Source: Roseivivax jejudonensis (GTDB lineage: Bacteria; Pseudomonadota; Alphaproteobacteria; Rhodobacterales; Rhodobacteraceae). Taken from it: a stretch of DNA of 64,000 nt. Positions 35,863-45,135 of the stretch are shown here, piece by piece (the first letter of the stretch is position 1; each line of letters starts with the position of its first letter). Under the pieces are notes generated by a model. That model was not told where the DNA came from. It ran no database searches and saw only the letters and a program-made list of their open reading frames with translations. The translations under genes and the position numbers were made by a program. The DNA lies in the NCBI RefSeq assembly GCF_900172265.1, contig NZ_FWFK01000009.1, forward strand, positions 1 through 64,000, in the 5' to 3' direction.

Positions 35863-35892
35863 TTGACAGCACACGGCGTCGCTTCCTACCGT
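35863..35892 (+). promoter_or_regulatory. Candidate promoter for the fused ABC ATPase gene
   Basis: TTGACA (35863-35868), an 18-base spacer and TACCGT (35887-35892) lie 25 bases before the ATG. The gap to the divergent binding-protein gene holds no other recognised feature. Confidence 0.5.
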
Positions 35893-35916
35893 GGCACGTC
35901 TCCGTCCGGAACGCGC

Positions 35917-37761
35917 ATGCTCGACACCTCTTCCTCCTCTGACGACGCCGTGCCCGTTGCGCGCATCGACGGGCTGCGCGTGATGTTCGCGACGCGCCGG
36001 GGCGCCATCGAGGGCGTGCGGGACGTGTCCTTCGACATCGGCGCCGGAGAAACTGTCTGCGTCGTCGGCGAAAGCGGATCGGGGAAGTCGGTTTCCGCGC
36101 TGTCTTTGATGCGACTCGTGGAATTCGGTGGCGGCGAGATCGCCGGCGGGCGCGTCCTTTTCGACCGCGGGTACGGCGCGGCGCCGGTGGACCTCGCGCA
36201 GCTCGACCAGGCGGCGATGCGCGCGATCCGGGGCGCCGAGATCGGCATGATCTTTCAGGAGCCGATGACGGCGCTGAACCCGGTCTTTACCATCGAACGG
36301 CAGCTGACCGAGGGGCTGAGACGACACGAGCGGTTGCGCCGTGGAGCGGCACGGAGCCGCGCGCTCGAGTTGCTGCGCGAGGTCCGGATCCCCGAACCCG
36401 AGCGACGGCTTACCCAGTATCCACACGAATTGTCGGGCGGCATGCGCCAGAGGGTCGTCATCGCGATGGCGCTGGCCTGTTCGCCGCGCCTGCTGATCGC
36501 CGACGAGCCGACGACGGCGCTCGACGTGACGATCCAGGCCGAGATCCTCGCCCTGATCGACCGGTTGAAGCGCGAGCGTGGCACGGCGGTCCTGTTCATC
36601 ACGCACGACATGGGCGTTGTGGCCGAGATGGCCGACCGCGTGGTCGTCATGTTTCGGGGCGAGAAGGTCGAGGAGGGGCCGGTCGCGCAAATCTTCGATG
36701 ACGCCGCACACCCTTATACCCGCGCGCTCCTCGCGGCGGTGCCGCGCCTGGGCGCGATGCGGGGCACGGACGCGCCGGTGCCGATGCCGCTGGTGGGCCG
36801 CGACGCCGTATCGGCCGAGCCGGTGCGCGGCACCGACACGCCGCTTCTCGAGGTGCGCGGGCTGACCACGCGGTTCCCGGTGCGCGGCGGGCTGCTCCGG
36901 CGGCGCGTCGCGCAGGTGCACGCGGTCGAGGATATCGGCTTCACGCTGAACCGCGGCCAGACGCTCAGTCTCGTGGGCGAGTCGGGTTGCGGCAAATCCA
37001 CGGCGGGGCGCTCGGTCCTGCGGCTGGTGGAGCCGATGCGCGGGTCCGTCACCCTCGACGGGCAGGACGTGCTTGCGATGTCGGGGGCGGACCTGCGCCG
37101 CACCCGGGCAAGGATGCAGATGATCTTTCAGGATCCTTTCGCGTCGCTGAATCCCCAGATGCCGCTTCTCGAACAGGTGGCGGAGCCGCTCCGCAACTTC
37201 TCCTCGATGGGTGAGGCCGAGCGCGAGGCGCGCGTGGCAGAGCTCTTCGACCGGGTCGAACTGCCGCGGTCCTTCATGCGGCGCTATCCGCACGAATTGT
37301 CCGGCGGGCAGCGTCAGCGCGTGGCGATCGCGCGTGCGCTGGCGCTCGAGCCGAAGCTGATCGTCGCCGACGAGGCGGTTTCCGCGCTCGATGTAAGCGT
37401 GCAGGCGCAGGTTCTGAACCTCATGCTCGAGCTGCAGGCAGAGCTGGGTCTGTCCTACCTGTTCATCAGCCACGACATGGGCGTGGTCGAGCGCGTCAGT
37501 CACAAGGTCGCAGTCATGTATCTCGGCCGGATCGTCGAGATCGGGCCGCGCCGCGCGGTGTTCGAGGACCCGCGCCATGCCTACACCAAGGCGCTGATGG
37601 CCGCCGTCCCGGTGGCCGATCCGCGCGCACGGCGGACCCGCACGCCGTCTTTCAAGCCGATCCCGTCGCCCATCCATCCGCTCGGCCACGAACCCGGACC
37701 GGCAGAGTATGCCGAGGTTGGTCCCGGCCACTTCGTGATGGTGTCGGACAGCGGATACTGA
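35917..37761 (+). CDS. Fused OppD-OppF type ABC transporter ATPase
   Basis: A 614-residue protein with two complete ABC ATPase domains. Domain 1 has Walker A GESGSGKSV, signature LSGGMRQRV and Walker B LLIADEPTT. Domain 2, from about residue 310, has GESGCGKST, LSGGQRQRV and LIVADEAVS. Each carries an oligopeptide-type C-terminal region. It supplies both ATPases for the divergent permease/binding-protein genes. The start at 35917 is the first ATG after the promoter; upstream in-frame codons extend into promoter sequence. Confidence 0.93.
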   Translation: MLDTSSSSDDAVPVARIDGLRVMFATRRGAIEGVRDVSFDIGAGETVCVVGESGSGKSVSALSLMRLVEFGGGEIAGGRVLFDRGYGAAPVDLAQLDQAAMRAIRGAEIGMIFQEPMTALNPVFTIERQLTEGLRRHERLRRGAARSRALELLREVRIPEPERRLTQYPHELSGGMRQRVVIAMALACSPRLLIADEPTTALDVTIQAEILALIDRLKRERGTAVLFITHDMGVVAEMADRVVVMFRGEKVEEGPVAQIFDDAAHPYTRALLAAVPRLGAMRGTDAPVPMPLVGRDAVSAEPVRGTDTPLLEVRGLTTRFPVRGGLLRRRVAQVHAVEDIGFTLNRGQTLSLVGESGCGKSTAGRSVLRLVEPMRGSVTLDGQDVLAMSGADLRRTRARMQMIFQDPFASLNPQMPLLEQVAEPLRNFSSMGEAEREARVAELFDRVELPRSFMRRYPHELSGGQRQRVAIARALALEPKLIVADEAVSALDVSVQAQVLNLMLELQAELGLSYLFISHDMGVVERVSHKVAVMYLGRIVEIGPRRAVFEDPRHAYTKALMAAVPVADPRARRTRTPSFKPIPSPIHPLGHEPGPAEYAEVGPGHFVMVSDSGY

Positions 37762-37786
37762 TCCGCGGCCGTTCGGCGCGGATCGT

Positions 37787-38950
37787 TCAGGCGGCCGGCA
37801 GGCGGCGCTCGACGATCTCGGCCCACCAGGAGCATCCCGCCGGAATGGTCTCGTCGTTGAAATCGTAGTCGGGCGAGTGGACCGACGCCGTGTCGCCATT
37901 GCCGACGAGGATGTAGGCGCCGGGCCGTTCCTCGAGCATGAAGGCGAAATCCTCGCCACCCATCACGAGATCGGCCTCCTCGCAGTCGCCGGCGACCGCG
38001 CGCGCCACGTCGGCGGCAAAGCGGGTCTGTTCGTCAGAGTTCACCATGACCGGATAGTTGCGCACGTACTCGACGCGGGCCTCGGCGCCGAAGGCGGCGG
38101 CGACGGATGTCGCGATCGCCGTCAGGCGCTCTTCGGCCAGGTCGCGCATCTCGGGCGACAGAGTGCGCACCGTGCCCCTCATGTGCACCTTCTGGGGGAT
38201 CACGTTGAAGGCGTCTGACGAGGTACGGAACGACGTCACGGAGACCACGATCTGCGCGACCGGGTCGGCGTTGCGGCTTGCGATCGTCTGCAGCGCGCTG
38301 ACGATCTGCGCCGCGGCGACCGTCGTGTCGATCGTCTCGTGCGGCTTGGCGGCGTGGCCGCCGCGGCCCTCGACCTCGATGTCGAACAGGTCGGTGGCGG
38401 CGAAGAACGCTCCGGGCCGGATCTGGAACTGGCCGACCGGCACGCCGGGCCAGTTGTGCATGCCGTAGACCTCCTCGATTCCCCAGCGGGTCATCAGGCC
38501 GTCCTCGCACATCTCGCGGCCGCCCCCGCCGCCCTCCTCGGCAGGCTGGAAGATGACCACCACGGTGCCGTCGAAGTTGCGGGTCTCGCACAGGTATTTC
38601 GCCGCGCCGAGCAGCATGGCGGTGTGTCCGTCATGGCCGCAGGCATGCATCGAGCCGTCGGTCTGCGACGCCCATTCCGCCCCGGTCGTCTCGTGGATCG
38701 GCAGGGCGTCCATGTCGGCGCGCAGGCCGATGGTCCGGCCCGATCCGGTCGCGCGGCCGCGGATCACGCCGACCACGCCGGTGCGCCCGATGCCCTCGGT
38801 CACCTCGTCGCACCCGAAGTCGCGCAGGCGCTGGGCCACGAGGCCGGCCGTGCGGTGCGTCTCGAACAGGATCTCGGGGTTCCGGTGCAGATCGCGCCGC
38901 CACTCGGTGATCTCGGAATGCATCTCGGCAAAGCGGTTCTTGACCGGCAT
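37787..38950 (-). CDS. M20-family amidohydrolase/aminoacylase
   Basis: A 387-residue M20D-type metallohydrolase. Metal ligand motifs are GLRADMDALPI and MHACGHDGHT (C104, H106), with the glutamate pair in FQPAEEGGGG. A central dimerisation domain contains GRGGHAAKPHETID. Such enzymes remove acyl groups from amino acids (hippurate hydrolase, N-acetyl-amino-acid deacetylase). The start at 38950 gives MPVKNRFAEMH; the longer reading lacks support. It may process compounds taken up by the adjacent ABC transporter. Confidence 0.9.
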   Translation of the reverse strand: MPVKNRFAEMHSEITEWRRDLHRNPEILFETHRTAGLVAQRLRDFGCDEVTEGIGRTGVVGVIRGRATGSGRTIGLRADMDALPIHETTGAEWASQTDGSMHACGHDGHTAMLLGAAKYLCETRNFDGTVVVIFQPAEEGGGGGREMCEDGLMTRWGIEEVYGMHNWPGVPVGQFQIRPGAFFAATDLFDIEVEGRGGHAAKPHETIDTTVAAAQIVSALQTIASRNADPVAQIVVSVTSFRTSSDAFNVIPQKVHMRGTVRTLSPEMRDLAEERLTAIATSVAAAFGAEARVEYVRNYPVMVNSDEQTRFAADVARAVAGDCEEADLVMGGEDFAFMLEERPGAYILVGNGDTASVHSPDYDFNDETIPAGCSWWAEIVERRLPAA

Positions 38951-39034
38951 GACACGGGGCTCCGGGGAAAAGGGAAGGACCGCGCAAGAGTGCACGAGCC
39001 GCGGGTCGCCCGCAAGGCGGCGGCGCCGGTCGCG

Positions 39035-39736
39035 TCAGTCCTCGGCGGGCGGGGTCTCCATCCCGACCTGGACCGCCGGCCGGGCGAAGAACCGCTCCAG
39101 GTATCCGGGCACGTTGGTCAAATCGTCGAACCCGACCATGTCTTTCGCGCCGTAGAAGTCGAGCGCGTTGATCCACGGCGCGATCGCGATATCGGCGATC
39201 GAGTAGGGGCCGGCGATCCATTCGCGCTTGTCGAGCTCGCAGTCGAGAACCTTGAGCAGGCGCTTGGCCTCGCCGATGTAGCGCTCGCGCGGGCGCGGAT
39301 CCTCGATGTCACGGCCACCGAGCTTCACGAAGAATCCGAGCTGGCCGAACATCGGGCCGACGCCGCCCATCTGCCACATCAGCCATTGAATGACATGCGC
39401 GCGTTCGCTCGCCGTATCGCCCAGGAACCGGCCGGTCTTTTCGGCGAGATAGATCAGGATCGCCCCGGATTCGAACAGACCGAGCGGTGAGCCGTCCGGG
39501 CCGTCGGGGTCGATCAGCGCCGGGATCTTGTTGTTCGGGCTGAGAGACAGGAACTCGCGGCTCTTGACGTATTCGTCGCCGAGCGGGACGCGATGCGCCT
39601 CGTAGGGCAACTCCATTTCCTCGAGCGCGATCGACGCCTTCACGCCGTTCGGCGTCGGGAAGGCGTAGAGCTGGATGCGGTCTGGATGCGACGGCGCCCA
39701 GCGTTCGGTGATCGGAAAGGCGGACAGGTCGGCCAT
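39035..39736 (-). CDS. Glutathione S-transferase family protein (YghU/YfcG-like)
   Basis: A 233-residue GST with an N-terminal thioredoxin-like domain (IQLYAFPTPNGVKASIALEE, then NNKIPALIDPD and ESGAILIYLAEKTG) and a helical C-terminal domain. The FPTPNG start resembles Nu-class enzymes (YghU/YfcG), which act as disulfide-bond reductases. The physiological substrate is unknown. Confidence 0.88.
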   Translation of the reverse strand: MADLSAFPITERWAPSHPDRIQLYAFPTPNGVKASIALEEMELPYEAHRVPLGDEYVKSREFLSLSPNNKIPALIDPDGPDGSPLGLFESGAILIYLAEKTGRFLGDTASERAHVIQWLMWQMGGVGPMFGQLGFFVKLGGRDIEDPRPRERYIGEAKRLLKVLDCELDKREWIAGPYSIADIAIAPWINALDFYGAKDMVGFDDLTNVPGYLERFFARPAVQVGMETPPAED

Positions 39737-39931
39737 GATGCGGTCTCCGGGCTCAGACAGGGATGCGTTGCGGCAGAGCTAAGCCGCATCGCCGCCGCGA
39801 ACAGCCGCGGCGGGCCGATTCCGCGGAGCGCGGCGGACAGGGTGTGCGAGGGCGGGCGCGGTCTGCGCCTGACCGTCGTGGCGGCGAGAGGCCCCTCGCA
39901 AGAGCGCGGCGGAAAAACTGTCCAAAACGTC

Positions 39932-39951
39932 ATGCGGTCGTGATACCGCAT
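39932..39951. promoter_or_regulatory. Inverted repeat upstream of mscL
   Basis: ATGCGGT and ACCGCAT are perfect 7-bp arms separated by six bases, about 50 bases before mscL. It could be an operator or part of the promoter. No clear -35/-10 pair was identified in the 263-base gap (39737-39999). Confidence 0.35.
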
Positions 39952-39999
39952 ATCGGCGGCGATCGGTGCCGCGGTCGCGTGAACGGTGGGAGACGCGCA

Positions 40000-40434
40000 A
40001 TGATTCAGGAATTCCGGGACTTCATCGCCAAGGGCAACGTCATGGACATGGCCGTGGGCATCATCGTCGGCGCCGCGTTCACCGCGATCGTCACGTCGCT
40101 GGTGGCCGATCTGATCAACCCGATCATCGGGATCTTCACCGGCGGAATCGATTTCTCCGGGTGGTTCTACGTGCTGGGCGAGGCGCCCGAGGGCGGCTAT
40201 GCGAGCGTCGCCGCCGCGCAGGAGGCCGGGGCGGCCGTCTTCGCCATCGGCAACTTCCTCATGGCAGTGATCAACTTCCTGATCGTGGCCTTCGTGGTCT
40301 TCATGCTGGTCAAGATGGTCAACCGCATCAAGTCGGCCGCCGAGCGCCCCGACGAGGTCGCGCCGGAGGTGGATACCGGACCCTCCGAGCTTGACGTGCT
40401 TCTGGAAATCCGCGACGCGCTGAAGCGGTCGTAG
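40000..40434 (+). CDS. mscL: Large-conductance mechanosensitive channel
   Basis: MscL of 144 residues, a homopentameric osmotic emergency valve in the inner membrane. The N-terminal [23 protein letters not shown] pore helix and the C-terminal EIRDALKRS are characteristic. Start ATG 40000; upstream in-frame sequence is not MscL-like. Confidence 0.97.
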   Translation: MIQEFRDFIAKGNVMDMAVGIIVGAAFTAIVTSLVADLINPIIGIFTGGIDFSGWFYVLGEAPEGGYASVAAAQEAGAAVFAIGNFLMAVINFLIVAFVVFMLVKMVNRIKSAAERPDEVAPEVDTGPSELDVLLEIRDALKRS

Positions 40435-40444
40435 GGCCGGGCCC

Positions 40445-40472
40445 GGCGCCCGGGCCCCACGGCCCGGGCGCC
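40445..40472 (+). other. Perfect hairpin between mscL and the CDF gene
   Basis: A 12-bp stem (GGCGCCCGGGCC / GGCCCGGGCGCC) has a CCAC loop and no T run. It is a very stable intercistronic structure that may separate expression of the two genes. Confidence 0.5.
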
Positions 40473-40515
40473 GCGCGCCGGGACGCAGGCAGGCAGGAAC
40501 GGGACCGACAGGCGC

Positions 40516-41403
40516 ATGACACGGGCGGCCCGGTTGGCCATGATTTCGCTTCTCGTGGGGCTCTGCGTCCTGGCGCTGAAGCTTGTCGCGTGGCGGGTAA
40601 CCGGATCGCTCGCCATCCTGTCGGACGCGCTGGAGAGCATCGTCAACATCGGCACCGCCGCGATGGCCCTGTGGGCGGTGCGTGTGGCCGCGCGTCCGCC
40701 GGACGCCGAGCATCCGTTCGGGCATCACAAGGCGGAGATCCTGTCGGCCACCGCCGAGGGCGTGCTGATCGTCCTCGCGGCGGTCTTCATTCTCGATGCG
40801 GTACGGACCGGGTTGGCCGAGCCCGCGATGCCGCAGGCGACATGGACCGGCCTCGGCCTCGTCGCGGTCGCCGCCGCGCTCAACGCCGGCTGGGCTCTGG
40901 TGCTCATCCGGCGGGGTCAGGCGTTGCGCGCGCCTGCGCTCGTCGCGGACGGGCGGCACCTGCTGGCCGACGTCGTCACCTCGGCCGGGGTTGTCGCCGG
41001 GGTGGCCGCAGCTCGCGCCACCGGCTGGTGGTGGCTCGACCCGCTGATCGCCGCGTGCGTCGCGTTCTACATCCTCTGGGCGGGCTGGCGCGTGATCCGG
41101 GCGTCGGCCTCCGGTCTTCTCGACGAGAGCCTGTCCGAGGCGGAGCAGGCGGCGCTGCATCGCATCATCGCCGCGCAGGGCGACGGCGCGGTCGAGGCCC
41201 ACGATATCCGTACCCGCCACGCCGGACCCGCGCGGTTCGTGGAATTTCACCTCGTCGTTCCCGGCGCCATGCGGGTCGAGGACGCGCACGGCATCTGCGA
41301 CCGGATCGAGGCGGGCATCCGCGAGGAGATGCCGGGCGCGCGGGTGCTGATCCATGTCGAGCCCGAGCACAAGGCACACGAGACAGGTGCGCTGGTGCTC
41401 TAG
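40516..41403 (+). CDS. Cation diffusion facilitator (metal efflux) transporter
   Basis: A 295-residue CDF protein with six membrane segments and a cytosolic C-terminal domain (from about residue 205, with FVEFHLVVPG and HVEPEHKAHE). Site A in FieF is D45/D49/H153/D157. Here the TM2 positions read E40 and N44 (SDALESIVNIG), while TM5 keeps H and D (GRHLLADV). This E/N variant occurs in a recognisable CDF subgroup of unknown metal preference. Proton-coupled export of a divalent metal is expected. Confidence 0.9.
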   Translation: MTRAARLAMISLLVGLCVLALKLVAWRVTGSLAILSDALESIVNIGTAAMALWAVRVAARPPDAEHPFGHHKAEILSATAEGVLIVLAAVFILDAVRTGLAEPAMPQATWTGLGLVAVAAALNAGWALVLIRRGQALRAPALVADGRHLLADVVTSAGVVAGVAAARATGWWWLDPLIAACVAFYILWAGWRVIRASASGLLDESLSEAEQAALHRIIAAQGDGAVEAHDIRTRHAGPARFVEFHLVVPGAMRVEDAHGICDRIEAGIREEMPGARVLIHVEPEHKAHETGALVL

Positions 41404-41432
41404 ACGCCGGTCGGCACGCGACAGATGGCACA

Positions 41433-41487
41433 GCGAGGGGCGCTGCCCCTCGCGCTCCCCGGAGTACTTGGACCAAGAAGAAGGGCG
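41433..41487 (+). repeat. Dispersed intergenic repeat, copy C, terminator-like
   Basis: A 9-bp hairpin (GCGAGGGGC / GCCCCTCGC, loop GCT) is followed by CTCCCCGGAGTACTTGGACC and AAGAAGAAGG. It lies just downstream of the CDF gene in sense. The stem differs from copies B, D and E by compensated changes. The following bases to 41620 are GC-rich with no gene. Confidence 0.8.
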
Positions 41488-41620
41488 CGGCCGGGTGGTC
41501 TTGGGGGCGTGGCGCGCCGCGCGCCGCGAAGGAACCGGGCCGAGGTGACGGGCGGGGCCGGGCCGTCCCGTGGTGGCCGCGCGGGGAGGGGCGTGGCGGA
41601 AGGTTCAGCGGGCTGTGGGT

Positions 41621-41645
41621 CCGGGGCGGCGTTCGGCCGCCCCGG
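41621..41645 (-). other. Hairpin at the 3' end of ald
   Basis: A 10-bp stem (CCGGGGCGGC / GCCGCCCCGG) with a GTTCG loop lies seven bases beyond the ald stop on the minus strand. There is no T run. Confidence 0.45.
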
Positions 41646-41652
41646 GAGGAGG

Positions 41653-42774
41653 TCAGGCGGCCTTGACCACGACCTGGGGCGAGGTGACGTCGATGCCGAG
41701 CGCGCGGCCGACCGCGAAATAGGTCAGCTTGCCGGCGTGGACGTTGAGGCCGTTTAGCAGGTTCGGATCGTCGAGGCAGGCCTGCTGCCAGCCCTTGTCG
41801 GCGATCGCCAGCATGAAGGGCAGGGTGGCGTTGCCGAGTGCCAGCGTCGAGGTGCGCGCGACCGCACCCGGCATGTTGGCCACGCAGTAATGCATGATGC
41901 CGTCGACATCGTAGACCGGATCCTGGTGCGTGGTGGCGCGCGAGGTCTCGAAACAGCCGCCCTGGTCGATGGCGACGTCGACGAGGACCGCGCCGGGCTT
42001 CATGTCGGAGAGGTCGGCCCGGCTGACGAGCTTGGGCGCGGCGGCCCCGGGAATGAGCACCGCGCCCACCACCATGTCGGCGGCGCGGACCTGCTCGGCC
42101 GTGTTGGACTGGGAGGCGTAGAGCGTCTTGAACTCGCCGCGGAACATGTCGTCGAGCGCCTTGAGCCGCGGCAGCGAGCGGTCGAGGACCGTAACGTCGG
42201 CGCCCATTCCGGCGGCGACGCGCGCCGCGTGGGTGCCGACGACGCCGCCGCCGATCACCGCGACCCGTGCCGGCAGCACGCCTGGCACGCCGCCCATGAG
42301 CACCCCGCGCCCGCCATTGGCCTTCTGCAGCGTCCAGGCGCCCATCTGCGGCGCAAGCTTGCCGGCGACCTCCGACATCGGCGCGAGGAGCGGCAGGCCG
42401 CCGCGATCGTCGGTCACCGTCTCGTAGGCGATACAGGTCGCGCCGGATGCGATGAGATCGTGCGTCTGGTCGGGATCCGGGGCGAGATGCAGATAGGTGA
42501 AGAGGATCTGACCCTCGCGCAGCATGCCGCGCTCGACGGCCTGCGGTTCCTTGACCTTCACGATCATGTCGGCCTCGGCGAAGATCGCCTCGGCACTGTC
42601 GGCGATGCGTGCGCCGGCGGCCGTGTAAACGGCATCCTCGAAGCCGGCACCGGTGCCGGCGCCGGACTGCACGATGACCTCGTGGCCGTGCGCCACCGCC
42701 TCCGCGGCGGCAGCGGGTGTGACCCCGACACGGAATTCCTGCGGCTTGATCTCGGTCGGGCATCCGATCTTCAT
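41653..42774 (-). CDS. ald: Alanine dehydrogenase
   Basis: Alanine dehydrogenase of 373 residues (L-Ala + NAD to pyruvate + ammonia + NADH). It begins MKIGCPTEIKPQEFRVG; the substrate region includes YLHLAPDPDQT, and the nucleotide-binding VAVIGGGVVGTHAARVAAGM is at about 170-189. The divergent Lrp-family gene upstream is the expected regulator (compare AldR). Confidence 0.96.
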   Translation of the reverse strand: MKIGCPTEIKPQEFRVGVTPAAAAEAVAHGHEVIVQSGAGTGAGFEDAVYTAAGARIADSAEAIFAEADMIVKVKEPQAVERGMLREGQILFTYLHLAPDPDQTHDLIASGATCIAYETVTDDRGGLPLLAPMSEVAGKLAPQMGAWTLQKANGGRGVLMGGVPGVLPARVAVIGGGVVGTHAARVAAGMGADVTVLDRSLPRLKALDDMFRGEFKTLYASQSNTAEQVRAADMVVGAVLIPGAAAPKLVSRADLSDMKPGAVLVDVAIDQGGCFETSRATTHQDPVYDVDGIMHYCVANMPGAVARTSTLALGNATLPFMLAIADKGWQQACLDDPNLLNGLNVHAGKLTYFAVGRALGIDVTSPQVVVKAA

Positions 42775-42822
42775 GGCGGCCTCCTCTCTGTCTGGGTCTC
42801 CATCGGCTCCTGAGGTGCAAGA

Positions 42823-42875
42823 TGGGCGCGCACGCTTGCAATTTCACCGCAAAGACGATGCGATGTGAGCGCCCA
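42823..42875. promoter_or_regulatory. Operator-like dyads between ald and the lrp-type gene
   Basis: Two nested inverted repeats occur in the 149-base divergent gap: TTGCAATTTCACCGCAA (42836-42852), and the outer pair TGGGCGC (42823-42829) with GCGCCCA (42869-42875). Lrp-type proteins bind AT-rich dyads in such gaps. Confidence 0.4.
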
Positions 42876-42923
42876 CAATGCGCGAGTCTTCGGCATCTCG
42901 TCGCAAAAACGGGAGGATGTTGC

Positions 42924-43388
42924 GTGAGAGGTGCGCTCGACGACACGGATCTGCGGATTCTCCGGCTGCTGCAGCGGCGCGGGCGGATCTCGAATGCCGA
43001 GCTTGCGGAGGCGGCGCACCTGTCCGCCTCGGCCTGTCACCGCCGGGTCCAGCGGCTCGAGGCGGAGGGGTTCATCGCCGGCTACGTGGCGCTTCTCGAT
43101 CACCGGAAGCTGCGCCTGCCGGCGACGATCTTCGTCGAGATCACCCTGTCGGGGCAGTCCGACGATGTGCTCGACGCCTTCGAGACCGCGATCCGCCGGG
43201 TGCCCGACGTGCTCGAATGCCACCTCATGGCGGGATCGGCCGACTACCTGCTGAAGATCGTCGCGGAGGACACGGAGGACTTTGCCCGCATCCACCGCCA
43301 GTATCTGACGCGGCTGCCGCATGTCACGCGGATGCAGTCCAGTTTCGCCCTGCGCACGGTGTCCTCGACGACCGCTCTGCCGCTTTGA
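42924..43388 (+). CDS. Lrp/AsnC-family regulator, probable regulator of ald
   Basis: A 154-residue Lrp/AsnC protein. The N-terminal winged HTH (DTDLRILRLLQRRGRISNAE, SASACHRRVQRLEAEGFI) is followed by a RAM ligand-binding domain (LLDHRKLRLPATIFVEI to the end). A GTG start at 42924 with GGGAGGA upstream gives the normal N-terminus; longer in-frame readings lack an SD. Being divergent from ald, it likely activates that gene in response to alanine. Confidence 0.9.
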   Translation: MRGALDDTDLRILRLLQRRGRISNAELAEAAHLSASACHRRVQRLEAEGFIAGYVALLDHRKLRLPATIFVEITLSGQSDDVLDAFETAIRRVPDVLECHLMAGSADYLLKIVAEDTEDFARIHRQYLTRLPHVTRMQSSFALRTVSSTTALPL

Positions 43389-43481
43389 ACTGGTCCGCGC
43401 GCGCGCCTGCGCTATGTCGTCGCAGCATCGTGACACGCAATCCGAACAAGAGCCCGCGAGAACGGGCGGTCAGGGACCGAT

Positions 43482-45131
43482 ATGCATGACAAGATGAAGC
43501 AGGAGCCGCTCCTGTTCTTTCCGAAGGTCAACCGACGCGTCTTCGGCGTTTCGGCGATCCTCATTCTCGGCTTCATCGTCCTCGGGGCGCTGTTCAGCGA
43601 GACCGCGGGCACCGTGTTCTCGACGATGCAGGGCTGGCTTGCCGGGAATTTCGGCTGGGCGATGATCCTGCTGGTCAACATCCTCCTGATCGCGGTGATC
43701 TATCTCGCGTTCGGGCGCTACGGCGACATCCGGCTGGGACGGATGAACGAGGAACCCGCCTACGAACTGTTTTCGTGGACGGCGATGCTGTTCTCGGCGG
43801 GAATCGGCATCGGGCTGATCTACTGGGGGGCCGCGGAGCCGCTCTACCACTACTTTTCGCCGCCGGTCGGCGAGCCCGAAACCGAGGCGGCAGCGCGCCA
43901 GGCGATGACGCTGTCGTTCCTGCACTGGGGATTCCACGCCTGGGCGATCTACGCGATCGTTGCGCTGAGCCTTGCCTATTTCCATTTCCGCAAGGGTCTG
44001 CCGCTGACGATCCGCTCGGCACTCTACCCGCTCCTCGGCGACCGGATCTTCGGGCCCTGGGGCGACGCGGTCGATATCCTCGCGGTCTTCGGCACCATGT
44101 TCGGCATCGTCACGTCGCTCGGTCTCGGCGCGATGCAGATCAATTCCGGGCTCGGCGAGGTCTTCGGCATCGAGCAGTCGCCGGTGGTGCAGATCCTTGT
44201 CATCGCGGGGATCACCGCGCTCGCCACGATGTCGGTCATCGCCGGCCTCAACGGCGGCATCAAGCGGCTGTCGAACCTCAACATCCTGTTGTCGATGGTC
44301 TTTCTCGCCTTCATGCTGGTCGTCGGGCCGACGCTGTTCATCTTCGACACCTACGTGCAGAGCTACGGCGCCTATGTCCGCGACCTCGTGCAATGGGGCA
44401 CCTGGGCCGAAGCCTGGACCGATGGCGGCACGTGGCAGAATTCCTGGACGATCTTCTACTGGGCCTGGTGGGTCAGCTGGGCACCCTTCGTCGGCGTGTT
44501 CGTGGCGCGCATCAGCCGCGGCCGCACGATCCGAGAGTTCCTGATCGGGGTGATGCTGCTGCCGTCGTCCATCATGTTCTTCTGGTTCTGCGCGTTCGGC
44601 GGCACGGCGCTGCAGATCTCGCTCGGCGGCGATCCGGCGCTGGTCGAGGCGACGCGCGAAAGCTACGGCGACGCGATGTTCGCGCTGCTCGACTACTTCC
44701 CGGCGTCCGAGCTGATGTCTGGCTTCGCCATCGTGCTCATCGTCCTGTGGTTCGTGACCTCGTCGGACTCGGGCTCCTTCGTCATCGACATGCTCACCGC
44801 CGGCGGCGATCCCGATCCCCCGAAGGTGCAAAGGATCTTTTGGGCGGTGAGTGAAGGCGCCGTGGCGTCGGTGCTGCTGCTCGCGGGCGGATTGTCGGCG
44901 CTGCAGGCGGCGGCGGTGATCGCCGGCTTCCCCTTCGCGGTGGTGGTGTTCCTGATCCTCATCGGTCTTCTGAAGGCGCTGTCGTGGGATCCGCTGATGG
45001 TCTACCGCCACAACCAGAAATACCGCAGCGACGCCGAGGCGGATCATGCGATGCCGGACGAGCTCCCGGGCGAACTTTACGGATCGGACCCGACGCCGCC
45101 CCCGGGGGCGGAGCCGCGCCCGGCCGAGTGA
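43482..45131 (+). CDS. BCCT-family betaine/choline/carnitine transporter
   Basis: A 549-residue secondary transporter with 12 membrane segments. BCCT signatures are SAGIGIGLIYWGAAEPLYHY and the Trp-rich WTIFYWAWWVSWAPFVGVF. The first reads GIGIG rather than the GMGIG of Na-coupled BetP. An acidic, Pro-rich C-terminal tail may sense osmolarity. The ligand is not certain; a GMC oxidoreductase similar to choline dehydrogenase follows, which suggests choline or a related quaternary amine. ATG 43482 is the first of two possible starts. Confidence 0.93.
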   Translation: MHDKMKQEPLLFFPKVNRRVFGVSAILILGFIVLGALFSETAGTVFSTMQGWLAGNFGWAMILLVNILLIAVIYLAFGRYGDIRLGRMNEEPAYELFSWTAMLFSAGIGIGLIYWGAAEPLYHYFSPPVGEPETEAAARQAMTLSFLHWGFHAWAIYAIVALSLAYFHFRKGLPLTIRSALYPLLGDRIFGPWGDAVDILAVFGTMFGIVTSLGLGAMQINSGLGEVFGIEQSPVVQILVIAGITALATMSVIAGLNGGIKRLSNLNILLSMVFLAFMLVVGPTLFIFDTYVQSYGAYVRDLVQWGTWAEAWTDGGTWQNSWTIFYWAWWVSWAPFVGVFVARISRGRTIREFLIGVMLLPSSIMFFWFCAFGGTALQISLGGDPALVEATRESYGDAMFALLDYFPASELMSGFAIVLIVLWFVTSSDSGSFVIDMLTAGGDPDPPKVQRIFWAVSEGAVASVLLLAGGLSALQAAAVIAGFPFAVVVFLILIGLLKALSWDPLMVYRHNQKYRSDAEADHAMPDELPGELYGSDPTPPPGAEPRPAE

Positions 45132-45135
45132 TCCG

